Assembly (NCBI RefSeq): GCF_000296835.1 | Contig: NZ_CAKE01000002.1 | Coordinates: 248,001-312,000 of the forward strand | From: Lactobacillus hominis DSM 23910 = CRBIP 24.179 | GTDB lineage: Bacteria; Bacillota; Bacilli; Lactobacillales; Lactobacillaceae | Length of the DNA: 64,000 nt | Reading direction: 5' to 3' | Shown: piece after piece, positions 40,101-50,400 of the stretch | Layout: each line of letters starts with the position of its first letter | Numbering within the stretch: the first letter of the stretch is position 1 | Program-made: the position numbers and the translations under genes | Notes under the pieces: generated by a model | The model's database searches: none | The model's input: only the letters and a program-made list of their open reading frames with translations | Told to the model about the DNA's origin: nothing

Positions 40101-41318
40101 TTACTTAAATAATTCTAACTGCTGCTTCAATTTCGCATGCATTGGTACTAAAACTACGATCATTAAAAAGATTCCAATTGCAGCAACAATAAAGAAGTCG
40201 ATATAACCAAATCTATCAATCACAAGTCCGCCAAATAACGGCCCTAACGCTCTACCAATAGCTGAAGTCGATAGCGTCAAGCCCTGGTATTTTCCCTTGC
40301 TCGACATTGGCGATAAATCATTTACATAAGCTGGGATAGCTGGCATAGCAGTAGATTCTCCGATGGTTAAAGTCACCATCGAAAAGACAAAGTGAGCATA
40401 ATCTTTGGCAAAAATTAGCGTCACAAAAGAAATCGCAAACATCGTCACACCAAATATCATCTGGTGAAAAATGTTCTTAAAAATATTAGGAAATTTGCTA
40501 AGTAGCGCTTGAACACAGACGATAATTCCTGCATTGATCGTCCACAGCAAACTGTATAAATGAAATGGAATGCCTAGTGAAACCATATAAACTGATAAGT
40601 TCGACTCCCAATTCATATACATCAACCAAATCACAGCTAAAGTAGTATAAAAGCCAATCGTTAAGATCAAGTTAGCCTTTGGCATTGGCTGAATCTTTTG
40701 CTTAACTTGCTTATCTTTGTTAGCCATTCTTTCTTTATGAAATTGAATAATTGGGCGGTAATTAAAAATCGTGTTAACACTAACTGCCACAAATAAGCAC
40801 GCTGCAATGATAAATAGCAACGTCACCGAGTAATCATACAAGTAGCCGACCGTTAGCGTACCTAATACAACACCTAAATTTTGGGCAAAATAAATCACAT
40901 TAAAGACGTAGCGCCCAGGTTTAGACTTGATACTAGTAGCAATTGAATTAATTAATGCTCCATTCCAGCCGCCGAGTAATCCAGTTAGTGTCATCCATAC
41001 CCAATAAATTGGCCAGCCATGAAAAGCAGCCATTAAAAACAAAACTAGTGCATCTAAACTTCCACCAGCGATCAGTAAATAATATGGATCTAAGTGGTCA
41101 TAAGCCCATCCTGCGACAAATGAGCCCAGCATATTAGCCAAACAGTTAAAAAGCAGTACTACCCCAATCATCGCTAATGAAACGTGTAGACGCTTATTTA
41201 AATAAACCGATGTTAGTGGCCAAATAAAACTAGCTCCAATCCAAGTTAACAATTCACCTAGTAATAACCAATGCAACTTAATCTCATCTGCTGGTTGTTT
41301 ACCATGTGCAGTCTTCAT
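40101..41318 (-). CDS. MFS transporter
   Basis: 405 residues with about 12 hydrophobic segments. It has the MFS loop motif GSFVAGWAYDHLDPYY (motif A-like GxxxDxxxxxx) and a second copy GGLVIDRFGYIDFF in the C-terminal half. The family (drug:H+ antiporter or DHA-like) is likely, but no substrate can be assigned. The SD GGGAGG is well placed before the ATG. It is monocistronic. Confidence 0.85.
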   Translation of the reverse strand: MKTAHGKQPADEIKLHWLLLGELLTWIGASFIWPLTSVYLNKRLHVSLAMIGVVLLFNCLANMLGSFVAGWAYDHLDPYYLLIAGGSLDALVLFLMAAFHGWPIYWVWMTLTGLLGGWNGALINSIATSIKSKPGRYVFNVIYFAQNLGVVLGTLTVGYLYDYSVTLLFIIAACLFVAVSVNTIFNYRPIIQFHKERMANKDKQVKQKIQPMPKANLILTIGFYTTLAVIWLMYMNWESNLSVYMVSLGIPFHLYSLLWTINAGIIVCVQALLSKFPNIFKNIFHQMIFGVTMFAISFVTLIFAKDYAHFVFSMVTLTIGESTAMPAIPAYVNDLSPMSSKGKYQGLTLSTSAIGRALGPLFGGLVIDRFGYIDFFIVAAIGIFLMIVVLVPMHAKLKQQLELFK

Positions 41319-41350
41319 GCAATCCCTCCCATTCTCTAACCTAGTCTAAC

Positions 41351-41381
41351 AAAAAAGACATGGATATTTCCATGTCTTTTC
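41351..41381 (-). terminator. terminator of the giant surface protein gene
   Basis: AAAAGACATGGA-TATT-TCCATGTCTTTT, perfect 12-bp stem with T run on the minus strand. Confidence 0.9.
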
Positions 41382-41401
41382 GTTTAAAGAAGTAAGTTCA
41401 A

Positions 41402-44400
41402 TTACTTATCTTCTTTTCTCTTTTTACGTCTATCAGCTAAACCAAAGAGTCCTAAACTTGCACCTAAAATTGCCAAACCTGCCACAACAGGATTGTCAGA
41501 AGCAGCTCCAGTTTGAGGAAGATGCTTCTTAACAACTCTTTCACCAATACGTGTAAGCATCCCTGCGTGATATAGAATACGTCCATTTGGTCCAATCACG
41601 TCACCGTTAGCAGCAATATGGCTTCCCTTAGGAAAGATCTTGCCATCTGGAGCTACGAGATGACCATGATTGTCAGTATGTGGCTTATCTGGGACTGCAG
41701 GTTTGTTATTTGGCTTATCGTTATTATCATCTGGTTTAATATGTGGATGATCATCTGGCTTGTTATCTGGTTTATTATCACCATTATCTTTAACAATATT
41801 AATAATTGTTACTCCATTAAGGATAGTAATGGTGGTTGGCAAACTTTCACCTTCAGCTAACTTGTAGCCTGCTGGAATCTTAAGATCTGCCGAAACAGTC
41901 GAATCATATGCACCAGTATAGGTCTTAGAATCAATTACATTTCCCTCACTATCCACAAATTTAACTAACTGATCAGCACTTTGTGGAATTGGTGGTTGTG
42001 GAGTAGTCTGCTTCTTGATTGCAATTGAAGTAATTCCATTATTAAGGGTGATTTCCGTTGGTAACTTGCTTGGATCACTTGCGACCCAACCAGCTGGAAT
42101 TTCTGGCTTAAATGGAAGCTTAGTGCCCTTAATGTGACCATCAATAACAATTGAACTAATTACCTTGTTATCAGCATCTACATAGTTAATAGTTTGACTA
42201 CTATTTTCTAGAATAAATGTTGCAGTTGAACTAAAGCTAATATTGTAGTTTGGATATTCTTGACGGATCTTATTAATTGCATCCCCACTAAGTTCAACAT
42301 CATAAGTTCCTGCTTCAGTTAATTGAGCTGGATGACCATCTTTACTAAAGACAAAATCATTAGCAGTTAAGCCTGAGATAACTTGCTTGTCGCCATTGAT
42401 TACCACAACAACAGAATAATTACGAGGATCTACTTCTAAGTCCTTAGTAGTTTGAGAGCCACTAATAGTTGCAGTAGCTTCAGCTGGAGTAATTACCAAT
42501 AATCCTTGACTACCATCATAACTGTAGTCGTAGTTACTATCAGCTGCCTTAATTGCATCAATTCCAGCTTGACTGAGCTCAACTTGGTAAGTACCAACAT
42601 TTACTGGGTTACCAATAACTTGAATATCTTTGTCAGTTAACTTATAAGTTTGACCATTAGAAAGTTTAACTTCAAATTTATCAGGCTCTAATGCTATAAC
42701 GCTTCCAGTGTAAGAAGATTCTTGACTACCATTAAAGCTAATTGTTGCAGTAGCTTTACTAATTGTGACACTGGCTAAACCATCAAAACTCCAGTCGTAA
42801 TTATTATTAGTAGCAATCTTACTTTGACTAGAATCCTTGAGCTTCAAGTAGTAAGTACCCACATTTACTGGGGCAGCAATTACCTTACCAGTTTCATCAA
42901 CCCATTCATAGTCGTCAGCAGATAGAGTTGGGACGGTAAGATCTACACCATTGTTAGTAGCAATAGCGTTAGTAATCTTATCAACATTAATTTCTGGAGT
43001 TTGGCCGTTGTAAACTACATCATATGAACCTGAAGTGGTTACATCAGCGTTAGCTTTTTCAATTGTAAAGTCTACCGCATCATTATTATAAGTATAGTTA
43101 TAATGATTACTTTCAAGATTTCGAATTTGACCTAATGCTGCTTCGGTTAATCTAACCTTGTAAGTACCTGCATTAGTTGGTGCAGGAATTGGATTGCCTT
43201 GATTATTTACAAATTCAAGATCTGCCGGCTTTAAGACATAAGTTTGGCCATTTGATAACTTCACATTAATGCCGTTAACAACTCCATCAGTAGCTGGAAT
43301 AACTACTGGATTTCCTGTGTAAATTGTTGAAGCTGAACCGTCAAGAGTAATGCTTGCAGTTGCCTTTTGAATATGATAATTACCTTCGCCTTGGTAACTC
43401 CAAGTATAGTTAGTATTTCCAGTAATCGCATTTTGAACTTTTTGCCAGCCAGCTTCAGTTAAACGAACTTGATAAGTTCCAACTTCGCTTGGTGCAGAAA
43501 TCACTTTTCCATTTTGTAAGAATTCATAATCACTTGTAGTTAATTGCAAAGTACTTGGCAAAGCAATGGTCTTTTCATTTGGATTATCAGTAGTGATTTC
43601 TGGAATAAAGTTAGCTGGATCAATTGTTGCTGGATTACCAGTCCAAGTAATAGTTTGATCACTAGTACTTGGCAAAGTAATCTCAGCCTTAGCTTGGCTA
43701 ATAATATAAGTATACTCACCGCTAATTGCACCAGTGGCAAAACTGTAGTTAGGGTTAGCTGCCTGAATTTTAGCAATTGAACTATCCTTAAGCTTCAAAT
43801 AGTAAGTACCAGCATTAGTTGGTAAGCCAGTCATTTCAGTATAAGTACCGTCTGAATTCTTGGTATACCAAGCATAGTCAGCTTCGCTTAGCTTAGAAAG
43901 ATCTAAGCTTTGGCCAGCAACTAAGCCACTTGGCGTCCAAGTAATTGAATTAAAGACATCACTAACTGAAGTTTCCTGACCATTGTAAATCTTATTGCCA
44001 TTTCCACCTAAAGTATCAGTAGCTGCTTTTTGATTAATTGTGTACTTAATCGTGCCACTTGCAGCATTAAAGCTGTAGTTAGGATTATCCTTTTGCAATG
44101 TTTGCAGAGCAGAAGGTTTCAAACAGGCTTCATAAGTGCCAGAATCAGTTGGGATCGCATCTAGCTTCTCACCTTGGGCATTATACCAATCAAAATCACT
44201 GATAGTAATACCTTTCATTGATAATGGGTTATCAGTAACAAGATCATTAGCGTTAATCGTTAAGTCTTTTACATCTAAACTAGCAGGCTGACCATCGTAA
44301 GTCTTTTCTTGATCTTTACCAGAAATAGTTACATCGGTAATTGACTGAGGAACGATTTCAAAAGTAGCTGAACCAGTTAAGCTATCCGCACTAATTTTTA

Positions 44401-47400
44401 CATTCCCTGAACCAGCATATTGATCAATTGCAGCCTGCAAATGAGCCAAACCAGCTTGGGTCAACTTAATAGTGTAAGTACCTACATTAGTTGGTGCCTC
44501 ACCATCTGTCCAAATGTAATCACCATCTTGCAAGTGGTAAATACTATTTTCAGTACTACCAGGGAAGGTCAAGTTAACAATAATGTCACCACCATTGTTA
44601 AGTTCAGCGGTAGTTACTGCTGATCCATTAAATGTCATTTGGTTAGAACCTGACAAGCTTGCACTAGCCTCAGTGGCTGCATTAATCGTGTAAGTGGCCT
44701 TAGTATTAAATGTCCACTTGTAGTTATCGCCATTGTTGCCAGTTAAATTCTTCAACTTAGCTTCACCGGCTGGTGATAATTCAACCGTATAAGTTCCAGC
44801 ATTAATAGGATCACCATTAGCAAACTGCAAATCATCACTAGTTAACTTAATCGTTTGTGCAGTACCGTCGGGAGCATAAACAGTTGCTGAATAAGTTAAA
44901 TTATACTTACCAGTATTTAAATCAGCTGGTGTTGTAGCGTTTCCATCATAGGTCTTACTATCGCTACCATCTAAGCTAATCGTGACTTCGCCTTGGTTCA
45001 CCTTAAAGATGCCATAAGTAGTTACATCGCTCGCATCCTGTGGATAAGCATAGTTAGTACCCAATACAGTCTTGAGATTATCCAGACCTTGAGATGATAA
45101 GACAACTTGGTAACTACCAACATCTCCTGGCGTTTGACTAAAAATCAAATCTCCATCTTTAGCTTGGTAGTTTAAAGTAGTACCATTTTCAGTCTTTACA
45201 GTTAAGGTATAACCTTGAGGATTCTCCTTAATAGCCTTTAACCAATCATTGGAACCATAAGTTACGTTTCGCTCATTACCACCAACAGTAATTGTCACTG
45301 GCATTTGATCAACAAAGAAGTTGGCCCGTGCTGCAGAACCTTGAGTCCAATTATAGTTAGTTGAACCAGTTAAATCTTGGAGCTTCTTCAATCCTTGAGC
45401 AGATAATTTGACTTGATAAGTGCCAACATTATCTGGAGTAGTTACAAACTCTAAATCGCCTGTTTCAAGCTTCAAATCTGTATAAATTGGCTCATGTTCA
45501 TTGTCAGTTGTCGCATTCTTAACAGGTGCAGTAATAGTTATACTGTAGCCATTATCGCCGCCATATTGAATCGTGGCAGTTTCGCCATATTTAATATGCT
45601 CTGCGCCACTAATCGTAACGGTAGTATCAGCCGGCGTAATTACATATGTAGCTGGTTCATGTCTAGCATCAATAGGATCTGAATTAGATGAACCGCTTCT
45701 AGCAGTGCCATTATTTCCGCTAACAGCATCCCAATCATAATCTGGAAAAGCTGCTTGGAGTTTTTGCAATAGTTGATCAGTAATCTTAACTTGGTAAGAG
45801 CCGACATTAACTGGCATTTGCCCGTTAGTAAAGCCATTAATATAGACATCGCCAGCTTTCAAACCACCAATTTTTTGAATAATTTCAGCCTCGGTTGGCC
45901 CAGGAACACTGCTATTCCAATTAGTTAATTCAATATGATATGCACTTGGATCGAGTGGTAAATCAGTCCCGTAAGGGGTCGTTTGATTACCATTTAAGGT
46001 AACCTGAGCCTTGCGGGCATAGATCAAGAAATCACCAGTTGCCTTACCTAAACTAATGTCATAATTACTTGCACCTGTTAGATTCTTAATCTTATTAAGT
46101 GCAGCACTTGTCAAACGAACATAATAAGCTGGATTACCTATTTTATCGTTTTCTTGGGCGTTAGCATGGCTGACTGGATTACCAGCACTATCAACTACTT
46201 CTAAATCTTCTGGGATTAAAGTGAAGCTTCCCAATCCAATTGGCTCATTATTTGAGTTACCCCACATTAATTTAATATCACCATTATCAAGCTGAGCTTG
46301 GGTAATAGCTGCATTTTGACCATTATAAACTTGTGATGCAGTTCCACTTACGCCGATAATCAAACTTGCTGGATAAATGTGGTAAGTAATGCGGCCTGAA
46401 ATCGTGCTATTTCCGTCCTTAACAAATGTGTAGTTAGGGTTAGCATTCGCAAAAGCGGTCTTACCTTTTTCATTCAATTGCAAGTAGTAGTAACCAGCAT
46501 CAGTTGGAGCAGCAATCGGTTTGCCATCTTGATCGACCCATTCAAAGTCATCAGCAGTTAAATCTGGAATAGTCAAGCCTTGAACATTATTGAAGCCAAA
46601 GTTTTTCTTGGTTTCTTCATTACTTGGATCAAAGCTGACCGCTTGACCATTGTATTCACTCTTTTCACTACCATCTAACTGAACGTTTGGTGAAACAGCT
46701 TGTTCAATTTGGAAAGTGGCACTCCCTGTATTGTCCTTAGATAAGATTACATTACCTTTACCAACCGCTTCATCAATTGCAGCTTGAATTTTATCAAGAC
46801 CTGCACTAGAAAGAGTCAGAGTATAGGGACCAGCATTAACAGGTGCTTTACCATCTTGAGTATTCCAAGCGTAGTCTCCCTCTGCAAGAGTGAAACTAGT
46901 TGGCAAGTTAACAACATTATTACCACTAATAACTACATTAATGGTTGAACCATCAGTATACAAATCAGCTGTTGTTACTGAATTGCCATTGTAAACCATA
47001 GAATTGTGACCGCTAAGTTCAGTATTAGCGCTAGCAGGAGTAATGTTGTAAGTGCCAGTTCCACTAGATGCGGTGGCAGACCAAGTTACATTATCACTAT
47101 TAATCTCTTTGATATGATCCCAACCAGTTTGGGATAAACGAACTGCATATTTTCCAACATTAATTGGAACAGTAGTAGTCCAAGTCCCATCGATATTAAA
47201 TTCAATATCACCAGCAACTAAGTTATAAGTTGGATTATTTGGTTCATTCAGCTTAATTGAGAAGCCGTTTAAGTAATCACTATTAGGACTACCAGTGTAA
47301 GTGTATGAAGGATTGCCACTAAATTCTGCAGATGCTTGGGCCTTGTTAATAACTAAAGTACCGAAACTTGTACCTTGGCTAATCTTGTAATTATCACCAA

Positions 47401-50400
47401 CGGCTTGTTGAATCTTATTGGCACCGGCATCAGTTAAGACAATATGGTAAACACCACCAGCATTCGTTGCAGTGATAGGCTTACCGCTGACATCAACAAT
47501 TTGGAAGTCACCAGAATCTAATTGTACATTGCTCAAGCTAGCTGTTGCTCCATCTTTAGAGCTAATGCTTACTTGAACACTGTTATTTCCATTAGCATTG
47601 TATTTAACGCTAATTGGTTGGCCAGTGTAAGTTTCGGTTTGTGTACCATCGACACTTACAGTATTTTCAGCAGCTGTAATAGTGTAAGTAGCTAAGCCAC
47701 CACCATTAATCAAAGTAAAGTTAGGATTATCCTTCTGTAGAGTAGATAGTGCAGCGTCCTTAAGTTTTATGTAGTAAGTTCCAACATTTTCAGGATTACT
47801 GATCGAATTACCCTGAGCATCTACCCACTCATAACTATCACTGGTGAGGCCAGTCGTATCTAAAACTACTTTGGCATTGTTAAAGTTAGTAGTAATTGTT
47901 AATTTTGAAGGATCGATACTAGTCGCAGGTTGGGCATCATAGATCTTACTATAATTTCCAGATGTCTGGTTGCTTAAAGTGAAAGTAGCTGGGGCCGGAT
48001 TAATAATATAGGTTGCAGTACTGGTAAAGGTTGAATTACCCTGAGCATCTACCCATTTAATACTGTTATTACCAAATTCTTTTATAATATTCTGCTTGCC
48101 ATGTTCTGACCAACGTAACTCATAGGTACCTGCATTAGTTGGCATTTCAGTCGTCCAAGTTTGACCATTATTAGATGAAAATTCAACATCCCCGGCCTGT
48201 AAAGTATAGACATCCCCAGTGGGCCCTGTAACTCCAGCATAAATTGGATTGTCACCATCCCCATTATTAAGGTCATCAAGAGTGATTGGACTGCCAGTGT
48301 AAGTTGACTCATTAGTACCTGCCAAAAATGCTGTTGCAGTTGCCGTATAGGTTATATTAATTACAGTCGGAAGTGTATCGATAGTGACAGTTTGAGCTGG
48401 AATAGGTCTCCAGTTTGGAATATTTAATGTTGTTTCAGTAGTTGTCCCATCAGGATGCGTAACTATTTGTTTAATGACTTTCGTATAATTATTAGGAACC
48501 GGTATATTGTTATAGCGGTCCCATTCACCTGTAGTCCAGCCACTACCATCAAAGCCATCAAATACTACTCCGCTATCATCAGCATTTACGCGTACAGGTC
48601 TAGTAATTGTTGCTGATTGAGTCGTAGTTTGGGTAACTGAAGGAGTTCCTGGTTGGTTAACTGGCGTGAAGTTAATTACACGGTTAATAGTTTTTTGCGT
48701 CAATGATTTAGGTACATAGTAAGTTGTCAATTCGTTACGAACATACCATTGAGGAGCATTATTAGTAGTAAATACTGTATTGGAATTATAATTTGGATTA
48801 GCAAAATTTACAGTAGTATATGTGCCTGTAGAATTGAGGTTTGCTACTACATAGTCATTGCCAGCATCAGGAGGAGTAACAGTAAATTGTCCATCTTGTG
48901 CTATATTCCAGTTTCCAGAAATCACATGGAAACCTAAGTTATCCTCAGTCTTATCCCAAGTCCAATCTCCATAAACCACTTTATTGGTTGAAGCATTAAT
49001 GGTCCCAGCTTGTTTGAAGAAAACTTGAATCTGCGCATCGGGTGCAACTGATTGGCCATTCTTATCACCACCTGCATACACAAATTTAGCGGTTATTGTT
49101 CTAGCTTCAGTTTTATTTGGAACATAGAAAATAGTATGAACAGGTTGAGCTTCATAAAGAGATGCAGCCGTAGTATATGCAGTTGAGCCTTTAGAAATAT
49201 CGCTGGTATCGCCATCACTACCATTCCAAGTAGGGAAAACAAATTGATTAGCAGGAACTTTACTAGTATTTGTAGCAGGACCACCAGTGTAAGCTGTATA
49301 TCCATCTAAGGTTGGTACATCGGCAGTTACTGTAGCCCACTTTTGCGGTAAATTAGTCCAAGTCCCGGATACTACATGGTAACCAGGTGTATTACTATCA
49401 CCTTTTTTAGTATTCCATTGCCATGGACCATACGTAACAGTTCCAGTTACCAAATCTTTTGTAGCTTGCCGAATATAGTAAACATCTAAAACTGCAGAAG
49501 TAAAGGCATTACCATCCTCGGTGTAAGTACCGTCTTCATTAACCTTTGTCTTAACGTAATTTACGGTAACAGTGCGTGTTTCTTGTGCAGCTGGATCAGT
49601 ATTAGTTACGTCTTGAGTTTTATGAACTAAGTGAACAACAACATTTGCACCATAGAATGAAGGAGCAGCCTCAGTCGTCCATTTATAATTTGGTATTGTC
49701 CAATTACAACTTGGATCTGTAAATGATCTCCACTGATCTCCAGCAACTGTTGCTCCTGCAGGTACTCCAGAGACACTAACAGATTGATACTTAGCTGGAT
49801 TTACGCCATCTGGAAACTTAAGATCATTACTATAGCCACCATTACCAGCATTTTTTATATCAAATTGAATAATTTCCTTATTTTCCGTATCATCCCAGTA
49901 AGTGATTGTAAACTGCATTTGTTGAGTAACAGTAACCTTAGCAGTAGCTGGAGCAGTTACGGCAGTGTATTGCTGGCCATTCACAGAAACCGGATAAGTT
50001 GCAATAACTTTAACATTATATGTCCCTACTTGATCCCAATTTGGTTCACTATTATCAGCAAATTCAAATGTAGTACCTGATGGGAAATCAGCAACATTAG
50101 TGACTAAATCTTTAGCTGTTAAAGTCTTCCCCTTATAGGTAGTCTTATCTTGAATCTGAAGGTTTTTCTTTTGATCTGCAGGGATAGTAACAACTTGGTA
50201 TGTAGCATTCGCATAGTTAACTAGATGATTATTGTGACCCGTTACATCATCAACAGGGGCAGTTGAAACTCTCTTTAGTACATAGTTATGCTCAGTAACA
50301 TAATCCTCAAGCTTTTGATCAACCATGTCTTTGTAACTATTAATGGCATCCGTCATGTTACTTGCACCAGCTGCATCATAAACAACAGGTACAGAAATAG